DNA from: Phocicoccus schoeneichii
Lineage (GTDB): Bacteria > Bacillota > Bacilli > Staphylococcales > Salinicoccaceae
Reading direction: 5' to 3'
NCBI RefSeq assembly: GCF_014635565.1
Contig: NZ_BMDB01000001.1
Location: 682,001-746,000 of the forward strand
Length of the DNA stretch: 64,000 nucleotides
In this document: in pieces, positions 44,929 through 53,076 of the stretch
Numbering within the stretch: position 1 is the stretch's first letter
How the letters are laid out: each line of letters opens with the position of its first letter
Notes under the pieces: model-generated
The model's input: the letters and a program-made list of their open reading frames with translations, nothing else
What the model was told of the DNA's origin: nothing
Databases searched by the model: none
Program-made: the position numbers and the translations under genes

Positions 44929-45705
44929 TTATGAATGTGCTTCTTTTTGGGCTTTTTTCGCTTTTTTCTTATCTCGTCTTTTTATCAGAATAATGCTGAT
45001 TTCATAGAGTAAGATCATTGGTGAAAGTGTAATTAAATGCGTGAATAAGTCAGGCGGCGCAATGAGAGCCGTCACGACGAGTAGTATAAAATACGCATAT
45101 TTTCTCATATTTTGCATTATCTCTGCATCGAGTAGTCCAATATAATTTAAGAATAAAATCACGACTGGCAACTGGAATATCAAGCCAAATGGAATTGTCG
45201 TCATTAGTAAGAAGCTCATGTATTCATCTGCCGTAACAAGTACGTCAAAGTTACGTTCACCCATAGAGATTAAGAAAAAATAACTGATTGGATGGACAAT
45301 GAAATATCCAAAAGCTACACCAGCAATAAATAGGACTAACATACCGGGTAAACTACTTTTAATGAACATCGTTTCACGTTCGACAAGTCCGGGCTTCATG
45401 AATTGCCATAAGAACCAACAGATAAAAGGAATCGATAATCCTAAACTGATTGCCCCAGAAGTCTGTATGTAGAAACGAATGACTTCGAACGGACCGAGTA
45501 CAACAATATCCGCACCCTTAGACACAAAAGGGAACCACCAAGTCACAGTCGCAAAAACAATGACAAACCAAATAACGATAACAATTGCACTCTTGATGAC
45601 CACCGCACGTAAATCCATGAGATGCTCAGTCAAGCTCGCCATATTATCTTCTTGCGTAAGCTTTCTGCGTTTCTGTTTGACAATCTCTGTCTCTTTTTCT
45701 TCCAT
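44929..45705 (-). CDS. tatC: Twin-arginine translocase subunit TatC
   Basis: A 258-residue membrane protein with six helices. The cytoplasmic N-terminus has the TatC recognition region MASLTEHLMDLRAVV with its conserved Glu and Arg. A later conserved block is FWQFMKPGLVERE. It binds the twin-arginine signal of folded exported proteins. No tatA is adjacent, which is unusual because Firmicute Tat pairs are usually neighbours. The ATG at 45705 follows CAGGTGA; a GTG three codons upstream lies within that site. A clear Tat substrate is encoded at 49706-50482. Confidence 0.95.
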   Translation of the reverse strand: MEEKETEIVKQKRRKLTQEDNMASLTEHLMDLRAVVIKSAIVIVIWFVIVFATVTWWFPFVSKGADIVVLGPFEVIRFYIQTSGAISLGLSIPFICWFLWQFMKPGLVERETMFIKSSLPGMLVLFIAGVAFGYFIVHPISYFFLISMGERNFDVLVTADEYMSFLLMTTIPFGLIFQLPVVILFLNYIGLLDAEIMQNMRKYAYFILLVVTALIAPPDLFTHLITLSPMILLYEISIILIKRRDKKKAKKAQKEAHS

Positions 45706-45743
45706 AATATTCACCTGAAATCGTGTAATGATATTAACTAGAA

Positions 45744-45765
45744 AAAATTCACGCGAGTGAATTTT
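45744..45765. promoter_or_regulatory. Palindrome upstream of tatC (terminator or operator)
   Basis: A perfect inverted repeat AAAATTCAC-GCGA-GTGAATTTT lies 38 bp upstream of the tatC start. On the minus strand its far side continues into six T, so it could end transcripts from upstream. Alternatively it could be an operator overlapping a tatC promoter. Confidence 0.5.
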
Positions 45766-46060
45766 ACCGATTGAAGTTGGTTGATTGGTTGTGTGAATGA
45801 ATTAATTTTTGCGCGAGTGAGTTGTTGCTCACTTGAGCGAGTTTTTGTTTTGTGATTTATTTCACTAAATAACTGCAAATCAATCACTTTATCGATTAAA
45901 ACATCACGAAAACCCCAACTTATTCTATTATTTAATAATACTATGCATTTTCGATTAAAACAAATGTGTGGGTGAGGCTATACTATGCCAGATTTACATA
46001 TCAATCTGCTAAACGCGGTCACTAATTGTGTGACATATGATTATTAGGAACTTATCATCA
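45766..46060. other. Gene-free AT-rich stretch before array B
   Basis: No ORF with coding character was found on either strand. It contains an imperfect hairpin near 45812-45840 (AGTGAG / CTCACT) followed by a T-rich tract on the plus strand, and otherwise nothing recognisable. Confidence 0.6.
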
Positions 46061-46843
46061 CGTGGGTTTCGAGATTTCTTTGTTTAGCATGATATTTAAA
46101 ATCTAATCAGGACGTGGGTTTCGAGATTTCTTTATTTAGCATGATATTTAAAATCTAATCAGGACGTGGTTTATCTTAACTCAATTTCACAACCTGATTA
46201 AGATCTATTCAAGGTGTGGTCTACTCAAGACACAAGTTCCACGACTTGATTAAGGTCTATTCAAGGTGTGGTTTACCCATACAACAACTTCCACGACCTG
46301 ATTAACGTCTATTCAAGGTGTGGTTTACCCATACAACAACTTCCACGACCTGATTAACGTCTATTCAAGGTGCGGTTTACCCAGACAACAACTTCCGCGA
46401 CTTGATTAACGTCTATTCAAGGTGCGGTTTACCCATACAACAACTTCCACGACTTGATTAACGTCTATTCAAGGTGCGGTTGGCCCATAGCACAACTTCC
46501 ACGACTTGATTAAGGTCTATTCAAGGTGTGATTTACCCATACAACAACTTCCACGACTTGATTAACGTCTATTTAAGGTGCGGTTTACCCATACAACAAC
46601 TTCCACGACCTGATTAACGTCTATTCAAGGTGCGGTTTACCCATACAACAACTTCCACGACTTGATTAACGTCTATTCAAGGTGAGGTTTACCCAGACAA
46701 CAACTTCCGCGACTTGATTAACGTCTATTCAAGGTGTGATTTACCCATACAACAACTTCCACGACCTGATTAACGTCTATTCAAGGTGTGGTTTACCCAT
46801 AGCACAACTTCCACGACCTGATTATGTTCGAAACGAAGATATG
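46059..46843. repeat. Array B: 52-bp tandem palindromic repeats, related to array A
   Basis: Thirteen units start at 46187 and then every 52 bp to 46811, with no drift. Each has a 33-bp imperfect palindrome (CCACGACTTGATTAACG, TCTATTCAAGGTGTGG) and a 19-bp linker (TTTACCCATACAACAACTT). Three preceding units of another type (near 46061, 46113 and 46165; CGTGGGTTTCGAGATTTC...) also repeat at 52 bp and end in ATCTAATCAGGACGTGG, an inverted form of the unit arm. The last unit (46811) switches to an array-A-like centre (GTTCGAAACGAAG). Some units carry paired arm changes (CCGC with GCGG). The array ends 24 bp from the 3' end of the NERD gene. Confidence 0.95.
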
Positions 46844-46866
46844 ATAATGTTTCACTAGTAATTTTT

Positions 46867-47877
46867 TCAAGATTTTTTTATATAATACGAGCTACGCCCT
46901 TTTTTGATTAACTCATATCTCGATAAAAGTATTTTAGTTAAAAACTTTCTTGTAATACATCCACCAACCCATTCCAACACCAGCGTCAGGGTCAGCTCCT
47001 TATCAGGAAATAGATATTCTAGTTCTGCAACGTTTCGTAGTATGGCGTCATAAAGTTTTTCTCGAACGCCACACATATTGCAATAGATAAACTTCCTGTC
47101 TCCAGTGCTTCTGCGCTCCATCTCACCATCACACTTCGCACAGGTTATGCATTTCTTCAAATCTTCGTATTCGTACACGATCTTTTTCTCATATGCAGAT
47201 GTTTCGAGGCGTAGCGAATTCAATCTCTCAAAAATCTTTTTATGTCGCTCTCCAATTCTACACGGCTTCTGATTTAACTCCGCCACATATCTTCTCGTTT
47301 GTGACAAAAACACGATTCGACTATCTACTCGTGCATGATATAGATAAAAACACGGATGCGTATAAATGACTAACGCCACAATTTTCATACGAATATTCTC
47401 TCTCATAAATAATTTCTCTAATCTATCAGTCGCTCGAGCCAGTTGTGCCAATGGGTTCGGATATTTCTTCTTGGAATCCACCTTGGTTATGTATTCATCA
47501 CCCGAAATAAAATCTCCCTCATAATGCTTCACTTCAATCAACAAACACTCATACTCAAACATCACTAAAAAATCGATTTGGCATTCGCTGCCATCAATCT
47601 CGAACAAAAAATCTTCCAATACAAACGGCTGAACTTCCAACCTCTCAGACAACACTTTCGACACATACGTTTCCCCTTCATCGCCCGTTCTTTTAAGAAA
47701 TAATAATTTAGACTCAGAAGTATTGAGTGCCATACGTTTCTTCAAAATTTCTAACTTGTTCAATCCACGGTTCACCTCTGTTTTTATCTTGAGTGAACCA
47801 CAACGACACCAATAATGCGAGTTGCGATTTGATAGTAGTTGCATCAAATATTTAAATTTCACAAGATAAATACCCAC
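46867..47877 (-). CDS. NERD-domain nuclease-like protein with C-terminal zinc ribbon
   Basis: A 336-residue protein. A NERD (PD-(D/E)xK-like) domain occupies about residues 65-175: GDEGE, then QIDFLVMFEYECLLIEVKHY with the Asp and ExK catalytic pattern. A zinc-ribbon-like segment follows (CITCAKCDGEM ... YCNMCG, about 240-270). The C-terminal tail (about 290-336) looks like a helix-turn-helix-like basic region. The start is uncertain: the longest frame opens with GTG at 47877, without a good ribosome site. A WCRC motif near residue 23 might be a second metal site if that start is right. NERD proteins are thought to process DNA. It abuts array B. Confidence 0.78.
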   Translation of the reverse strand: MGIYLVKFKYLMQLLSNRNSHYWCRCGSLKIKTEVNRGLNKLEILKKRMALNTSESKLLFLKRTGDEGETYVSKVLSERLEVQPFVLEDFLFEIDGSECQIDFLVMFEYECLLIEVKHYEGDFISGDEYITKVDSKKKYPNPLAQLARATDRLEKLFMRENIRMKIVALVIYTHPCFYLYHARVDSRIVFLSQTRRYVAELNQKPCRIGERHKKIFERLNSLRLETSAYEKKIVYEYEDLKKCITCAKCDGEMERRSTGDRKFIYCNMCGVREKLYDAILRNVAELEYLFPDKELTLTLVLEWVGGCITRKFLTKILLSRYELIKKGRSSYYIKKS

Positions 47878-47921
47878 AAAACTTCAGGAACCGCATCAAA
47901 TTTAAAATCGCGCACCACAAT

Positions 47922-47958
47922 TCAAAAAATTACTCTCTAATCAAAGTTAGAGAGTAAT
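47922..47958 (-). terminator. Intrinsic terminator of the flavin dehydrogenase operon
   Basis: The minus-strand stem ATTACTCTCTA / TAGAGAGTAAT with an 8-nt loop is followed by six T. Confidence 0.92.
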
Positions 47959-47967
47959 ATGATATAA

Positions 47968-49689
47968 CTATTTCTCCAGTCTACCTGGATTTTTATGGTA
48001 TTTAATTACCCCTTCAGCACAACGGTATGCCAGTGCACCAACTGTTCCTGTTGGGTTGTAGCCTGAGTTGTGCGCAAAGTTTCCTGCTCCAACTACAAAT
48101 AAGTTATCTGCGTCCCAATGTTGTAACCAGTTATTTACTACTGAAATTTCTGGGTCATCACCCATCACAGTGCCCCCTGTGTTGTGTGTAGATTGGTAAG
48201 GAACGATGTCGTAGTCTTTTAGATCTCCACCAACGTCCACATGCTTCGCACCCATCTTTTCTAATACTTCACCAGAACGTTCCGCAAGATACTTCGTACG
48301 TAAGCGATCTTGGTCAGTAAAGTTATACGTAAGTTTTACGAGCGGTAATCCATATGCGTCTGTGTAATCTTCATCAATATCTAGATAGTTATCTTTATGT
48401 GGACTCGTTGCACATTGTCCGGACACATTGATAGTACGTGTATAGTTTTTGATAGATTCTTCTTTAAACTCTTCTCCCCAATTTTTTGTACCTGCTTTAA
48501 CTGGGTTTGAGAGAATTGGTCGTGCACCCGTTTGAGTTGTATATAAACTGCCGCCATGAAGAAAGTCTAAATCTGTATGGTCAAACTCGTCTCCGTTGAA
48601 GTCATCGAGTGTAATACCTAATGCACCAGCACCCATAAATGTGTTAAATTGCTCGTCAAAGAATCCTGTAGCTCCACCTGTTGTTTGATAGCAATAGTTA
48701 CGTCCTAATGTACCTTTTTCAGTCTTAGGATCATATTGTTCACCGATATCTGAAATTCTAAGAAGCTTATAGTTATTAAGCATGTAACTTGTAAGTACAA
48801 CAACATCAGCCGGTTGAATAAACTCTTCTTTCGTTACAGTGTCCACAAACTTAACACCTTTAACTTTGTTATTCCCGTCTTTAATAATTTCAACAACGTT
48901 TGCTTCTGTACGAATTGTATAGTTACCTGTTTTTTCAGCAGTAGGTATTACAGTAACTTCTGGACTTGCTTTTGCAGCATACTCACAAGCAAATCTCTCA
49001 CAGAATGCACAATATTGGCAAGCACCCATTTTTTCTCCATCAGGGTTTGTATATTCTTGAGACATGTTTGCTGAAGGTAACATGTATGGATGATACTTCA
49101 TTTCTTTAGTTGCTTTTTCAAACATTTTTAAAATTTTAGTTTTTACCATTGGAGGGTTTGGATATTTGTCGCTTCTCTTACCGCCAAGTGGGTTTTCTTC
49201 ACCGCTAATACCAGCAGTCTTTTCAAATTGGTCGAAATACGGTTCTAATTCATCGTATGTAATGCCCCAATCTTGAAATCTATATCCTTTATCTTCCATT
49301 AGTTTTTCTTTACCATATTTTTCTTCTGTCATCGTCTTAATTTCAAAATCATACGGTAAGAATCGATATGTCCAACCATTCCAGTGCGTACCTGCACCAC
49401 CGACGTGTTCACCAAGTAAAAAGCTACCCATTTGTCGCATAGGTAACGCACGCTGATCTTGATTATTCCTAAATGTAATCGTCTCTTTAGTAACATCCTG
49501 CATCAATTCATATCTAAGTGCGTATTTTAATTCATCATGGACGTGTTGATAGTTCTTCGTTCCACGTCTTTTACCACGCTCTAAACTTACAACTTTTAAA
49601 CCTGCTTTAGCTGCTTCTGCAGCTACGATTCCTCCTGTCCATCCAGCACCAACTGTTACAACATCTACTTTTTCTAATTCTTTAGCCAT
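47968..49689 (-). CDS. GMC-family flavin oxidoreductase (gluconate 2-dehydrogenase large-subunit type)
   Basis: A 573-residue FAD enzyme. The dinucleotide-binding fold is VDVVTVGAGWTGGIVAAEAA (residues 8-27). A cysteine cluster CQYCAFCERFAC (C-x2-C-x2-C-x4-C, about residue 223-234) may hold an iron-sulfur centre, as in FAD-dependent glucose and fructose dehydrogenases. C-terminal GMC catalytic histidines lie in STHNTGGTVMG and GAGNFAHNSGYNPTGTVGA. It lacks a signal peptide and probably rides out with its Tat-tagged small partner, encoded just upstream. The electron acceptor is unknown, as no cytochrome subunit gene is present. Confidence 0.9.
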   Translation of the reverse strand: MAKELEKVDVVTVGAGWTGGIVAAEAAKAGLKVVSLERGKRRGTKNYQHVHDELKYALRYELMQDVTKETITFRNNQDQRALPMRQMGSFLLGEHVGGAGTHWNGWTYRFLPYDFEIKTMTEEKYGKEKLMEDKGYRFQDWGITYDELEPYFDQFEKTAGISGEENPLGGKRSDKYPNPPMVKTKILKMFEKATKEMKYHPYMLPSANMSQEYTNPDGEKMGACQYCAFCERFACEYAAKASPEVTVIPTAEKTGNYTIRTEANVVEIIKDGNNKVKGVKFVDTVTKEEFIQPADVVVLTSYMLNNYKLLRISDIGEQYDPKTEKGTLGRNYCYQTTGGATGFFDEQFNTFMGAGALGITLDDFNGDEFDHTDLDFLHGGSLYTTQTGARPILSNPVKAGTKNWGEEFKEESIKNYTRTINVSGQCATSPHKDNYLDIDEDYTDAYGLPLVKLTYNFTDQDRLRTKYLAERSGEVLEKMGAKHVDVGGDLKDYDIVPYQSTHNTGGTVMGDDPEISVVNNWLQHWDADNLFVVGAGNFAHNSGYNPTGTVGALAYRCAEGVIKYHKNPGRLEK

Positions 49690-49705
49690 TTTATTTCACC
49701 CTTCT

Positions 49706-50482
49706 TTACATACCAAAGTTTGGCATTGGATCGATTTCTTGAAATTCATCTGATTCAATTAACTGTAGGTATGAATGTTGATGTCCTGGGAACTGTTTCA
49801 TCTTCCAGCCCTCCATATTTCTGTTTCCTCTATACACTGGATCTGAGTACACACCTTCTAAAGTCGCCCCACGCAACATCGTAAAGAAGTAAGCGCTCGT
49901 TGCAATATTTTTAGGTACCCCTAAGTCCACTTTACCATCCTGGAAATCTTGTAAAATTGCATCCATATCTTTCTCATCTAGTTCATGGAATCCTTTATCG
50001 TGTCTATCTTGTGCTTCACTCTTCAACTTGTTAATACCAATTGTAAAGTATTCTGCTCGTGTCAACGGAGACTGATACCCTTGCGTTGGAAGTCCTTCAT
50101 GGAATGGTCCAACCATATATTCTTTCGTGTTAGACCCCCACTGCCCTGCAAGTTGACCGTCAAGATAATACGCTGCGCCGAGTTCTTTTGCACCTGGACC
50201 TACTTTCGACTCTGGGAAAATTCTCTCCATCGCCGCTTCAACGACTATAAAGTCTTCGTCCGTCATAAAGAACACACGCGTTTTATCTGATAAACCCCCG
50301 CCAGAACTTTCGTGTCCGTCAGAATGACCATCTGTCTTATTCTGTTCTGCTTGTTCACTCTGATCATCGTTCAGATTAAACCCAATAAACCCACCGAGTA
50401 GCGACCCTCCGATGATTCCGCCAGTTGCTGCACCTGTCGTTTTCAAGAAATCACGTCTCGAAAACTGTTTTTCTTCTGACAT
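49706..50482 (-). CDS. Gluconate 2-dehydrogenase subunit 3-family protein with Tat signal
   Basis: A 258-residue small subunit. The N-terminus carries a twin-arginine motif SRRDFLKTTG (Arg9-Arg10) followed by a glycine/alanine-rich hydrophobic stretch (GGIIGGSLLGGFIGFNL), then a Gln/Gly/Ser-rich linker. The subunit-3 domain follows (about 70-258: EAAMERIFPESKVGPGAKEL, YFTIGI, GVPKNIATSAYFFTMLRGATLEG). It escorts the flavin subunit through Tat. The ATG at 50482 follows GGGGGTG at 6 nt; an in-frame start further upstream lacks support. It is the first gene of a two-gene operon. Confidence 0.93.
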   Translation of the reverse strand: MSEEKQFSRRDFLKTTGAATGGIIGGSLLGGFIGFNLNDDQSEQAEQNKTDGHSDGHESSGGGLSDKTRVFFMTDEDFIVVEAAMERIFPESKVGPGAKELGAAYYLDGQLAGQWGSNTKEYMVGPFHEGLPTQGYQSPLTRAEYFTIGINKLKSEAQDRHDKGFHELDEKDMDAILQDFQDGKVDLGVPKNIATSAYFFTMLRGATLEGVYSDPVYRGNRNMEGWKMKQFPGHQHSYLQLIESDEFQEIDPMPNFGM

Positions 50483-50603
50483 TTCTGTCACCCCCATAAA
50501 GATATCCACGTGTTTGTGGATTATAATTATAAATACCCTATTTACACATAATTATTCAATTTTTTTAAAAAATAACGAAAAATAAAAACTCGAATTTACA
50601 CCT

Positions 50604-50632
50604 TTGAATTAGACGGCTATAAGGGATATACT
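50604..50632 (+). promoter_or_regulatory. Promoter of the small membrane protein gene
   Basis: TTGAAT (50604-50609), a 17-nt spacer and TATACT (50627-50632) lie 37 nt upstream of the ATG at 50670. Confidence 0.75.
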
Positions 50633-50669
50633 TATTGTAAGAACACTTTTAAAAAAGGGGGCACGAACG

Positions 50670-51059
50670 ATGGGATTTTTTAAAGATTTAACTTGGAACT
50701 CTAAACACATGGATCTAAGGTATGTTGAAGACAAACTTTACCGTAAGCCAAAAATTACGAGTGTATACACAGATGACAACAATGTAGACCTTGATTATGC
50801 AACGCGTGAATTCGGTGAAGACATTAAAACTGCACAACGTTCAATCGATTCAAATAGAGTAATCATGCTCGTTCTTTATGTTGCGCTAGTATTAATTCCT
50901 GCAATCGTTATGACTGTATTGACAGGAAATATTTATGTAGTTGGTGCTGCGATCCTTTATGCAATTATTGTAGTCTTTTTCGTAGAAATGTTTAATCAAG
51001 TCACAATCAACCAAATGCTTCAAAAGATTGATGCTAGATTACAAAACAGACACACATAA
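50670..51059 (+). CDS. Small membrane protein of unknown function
   Basis: A 129-residue protein starting at ATG behind AAAGGGGG. A charged N-terminal half (1-65) is followed by two membrane helices (about 67-86 and 90-110) and a short polar tail. No family was recognised. It has its own promoter and a strong terminator, so it is an independent unit. A role at the membrane, with the N-terminus probably cytoplasmic, is all that can be said. Confidence 0.8.
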   Translation: MGFFKDLTWNSKHMDLRYVEDKLYRKPKITSVYTDDNNVDLDYATREFGEDIKTAQRSIDSNRVIMLVLYVALVLIPAIVMTVLTGNIYVVGAAILYAIIVVFFVEMFNQVTINQMLQKIDARLQNRHT

Positions 51060-51099
51060 AAAATGTTGTGATACAAAAGTATCACAACATTTTTATTTT
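51060..51099. terminator. Bidirectional terminator
   Basis: The 15-bp perfect stem AAAATGTTGTGATAC / GTATCACAACATTTT with a 4-nt loop is followed by T-rich sequence. It overlaps the stop codon of the convergent M23 gene. Confidence 0.93.
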
Positions 51100-51792
51100 T
51101 CCCCAAATTGAATGTGCATTACCAATCGCGATATAAAACTTATCCTTACCCCGTGTGCCTTCAATCCAGTAATGACCTTCACGATATTCTATTTTCTTAA
51201 ATTTCATTTCAAAACCGATATGAACGCTGCCAATCCTTTCACTTTTCACACTCATGCCTTTACGCATATTAATTGTGGCTGACGAAATAAATGTCCCTTG
51301 AATTTTATCTTTTAAAATATTCATATCCTTACAATCAATGCCATTACACACAAAATCACGTTCTTTTAAATATCCATATTTTTGAAACTGAATGTGCAGA
51401 TGACTCGCCATATTGACGCCATAATAATTTGTGTTCCCCTGAAAGCCAATTGTGTCACCAACAGAAACATGATCTCCTATTTTCACACAAATATTCTCTT
51501 TCAAATGACCATATATAACTTGTCGATTTAGCTTTTTATTTGCCACTACAATAGTCGCACCGAAATTACCTTTTACTCTAGTCCCTGCAACAACCACCCC
51601 ACTCATCACTGCTGGAATCTTCGCGCCATCTGACTTTACGAGATCATATGCACAATGATACCCTCCGCAATAACTATCATAGTTATACCCATTCAACGTG
51701 TAATTCCTGAGACCAAAAACTCGAGACGCATACTGATTCGGATTACTCGTCACCTTAAATCCTTGTTGTTTTAAATACTCAATTGGATTCAT
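51082..51792 (-). CDS. M23-family metallopeptidase with C-terminal SH3-like domain
   Basis: A 236-residue protein. The lysostaphin-type zinc site is HCAYD (about residue 46-50) and HLHIQF (about 128-133), and GNFGATIVVAN and YGHL are family strands. An SH3b-like domain (about 170-236; ATINMRKGMSVKSERIG) probably binds the wall. The ATG at 51792 follows TTGGAGGGG; upstream codons lack a site and do not form a signal peptide. Without a signal, it resembles a phage endolysin or a domesticated one. No holin or other phage gene is near. The predicted target is peptidoglycan cross-bridges. Confidence 0.88.
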   Translation of the reverse strand: MNPIEYLKQQGFKVTSNPNQYASRVFGLRNYTLNGYNYDSYCGGYHCAYDLVKSDGAKIPAVMSGVVVAGTRVKGNFGATIVVANKKLNRQVIYGHLKENICVKIGDHVSVGDTIGFQGNTNYYGVNMASHLHIQFQKYGYLKERDFVCNGIDCKDMNILKDKIQGTFISSATINMRKGMSVKSERIGSVHIGFEMKFKKIEYREGHYWIEGTRGKDKFYIAIGNAHSIWGKIKML

Positions 51793-51837
51793 ATTATCCC
51801 CTCCAATTGATATATCGTTTGGTATTAAAATAAAGAC

Positions 51838-51865
51838 AAAAAAGAGCAAGAGATTTCTCTCTTAC
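51838..51865 (-). terminator. Intrinsic terminator of the AI-2E-type transporter gene
   Basis: The minus-strand stem GTAAGAGA / TCTCTTGC (one wobble) with a 4-nt loop is followed by a T-rich tail. Confidence 0.75.
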
Positions 51866-51869
51866 CCTC

Positions 51870-52976
51870 CTATTTGATTATTCGTTTTTCTGGTACATCT
51901 GATGTGAAAGTATCGGATAAGTCACGGCGATATCTCCAGATATTTTGAATGATTGATTTAATTACAGCGTAGGTTGGAATCGCAACTAAGATTCCTATGA
52001 ATCCTGCAATGTTTCCTGCAGCTAACACGATTGTAATTACTGTAAGTGGATGCATTTGTAATCTGTTACCCATTACGTTTGGTGTAATTACGTGTGATTC
52101 TAATTGCTGAGCACCTAAAGTAATGAGTGATACCCATACGAACATCATCGGGTCTTGAATCAGTGCTAAAATACCTGCTGGTAAGAAGGCTACCCATGGA
52201 CCAACGAATGGTACAACGTTCATAAATAGTGCGAAGATCGCAAGTAATAATGCATAATCGAGTCCAATTGCTAAATAACCAATGTATAATATAATACATA
52301 AAATAGATGAAACTAACATTTGACCTTGAATGAATGCACGTAATGTTAAGTCAATGTCTTTAAGTGCATCAAGAAGGAATAGTTTAAGTCTACCTGTGAA
52401 TGGCATAGTTATCATTGGTACTAGGCGTTCATGATCTTTAAGCATAAAGATATAGAAGAACGGAATAAGTACTAAGGAAATTGCGACAGACACAGTATTC
52501 ATAATAATCTTGAATGCGTTACTGATAATTCCTGTAAATATTGTAGAACCAAAATTCACAATTTTATCTGTTATTTCTTCAATATTAACTTCGAATGGTA
52601 ATCTGTCTCTTTGTGCCATCAGTTGATTCACAACGCTTGTTGCCTCACGTTGTAATAGCGGGGCACGAGTCACTAAGTTATGCACCTGTTCTGACACAAT
52701 CGGAATAACTGAGATCGAAAGTACAGTAACTACAATTACAATCATTAATAGGGATGCAATAATCGATAGCCAACGTGGGCTTTTATGTCGCTCTAAAAAT
52801 TCTTGAATTGGGATCGTTATATAATATAAGACTGCAGCCAATAAGAGCGGCAAAGCGATAGTTGCAAATATAGTTATAAATGGTTTGAACACGTAATCAA
52901 CTTTTGTCACCATAAAGATGATTACGAGCGTCATGATTATTGCGACGCCACTTTGAAACCAAACTTTATTCGTCAT
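51870..52976 (-). CDS. AI-2E/UPF0118-family membrane transporter
   Basis: A 368-residue protein with paired N-terminal helices (about 10-30 and 35-55), a third at about 65-90, a coiled amphipathic region (100-150), and four to five C-terminal helices. The family signature VVPFVGPWVAFLPAGILAL and LESHVITPNVMGNRLQMHPL are intact. Family members transport autoinducer-2-like molecules or act as sodium/proton antiporters. The start follows AAAGGAGG. An extended -10 (TGGTATAAT) lies in the divergent intergenic region shared with the esterase promoter. Confidence 0.9.
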   Translation of the reverse strand: MTNKVWFQSGVAIIMTLVIIFMVTKVDYVFKPFITIFATIALPLLLAAVLYYITIPIQEFLERHKSPRWLSIIASLLMIVIVVTVLSISVIPIVSEQVHNLVTRAPLLQREATSVVNQLMAQRDRLPFEVNIEEITDKIVNFGSTIFTGIISNAFKIIMNTVSVAISLVLIPFFYIFMLKDHERLVPMITMPFTGRLKLFLLDALKDIDLTLRAFIQGQMLVSSILCIILYIGYLAIGLDYALLLAIFALFMNVVPFVGPWVAFLPAGILALIQDPMMFVWVSLITLGAQQLESHVITPNVMGNRLQMHPLTVITIVLAAGNIAGFIGILVAIPTYAVIKSIIQNIWRYRRDLSDTFTSDVPEKRIIK

Positions 52977-53025
52977 TCTATTGCCTCCTTTTTTCTTAAA
53001 TTTTATTATACCACTTTAATTTTTA

Positions 53026-53054
53026 TTCACATAGGTATAAGAGATAGATATAAT
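53026..53054 (+). promoter_or_regulatory. Promoter of the esterase gene
   Basis: TTCACA (53026-53031), a 17-nt spacer and TATAAT (53049-53054) lie 22 nt upstream of the ATG at 53077. Confidence 0.8.
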
Positions 53055-53076
53055 GAGAGCTAAGAGGTGATTCTTG

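Noticed and set aside
45715-46060. A tatA gene upstream of tatC
   Set aside because: No frame with a TatA-like N-terminal helix and amphipathic region was found on either strand.
46059-46843. CRISPR array in array B
   Set aside because: As in array A, the whole 52-bp unit repeats and the linkers are near identical. No cas gene lies nearby.
51082-51792. Prophage remnant around the M23 peptidase
   Set aside because: Neighbouring genes are ordinary chromosomal genes and no phage structural, holin or integrase gene is present.
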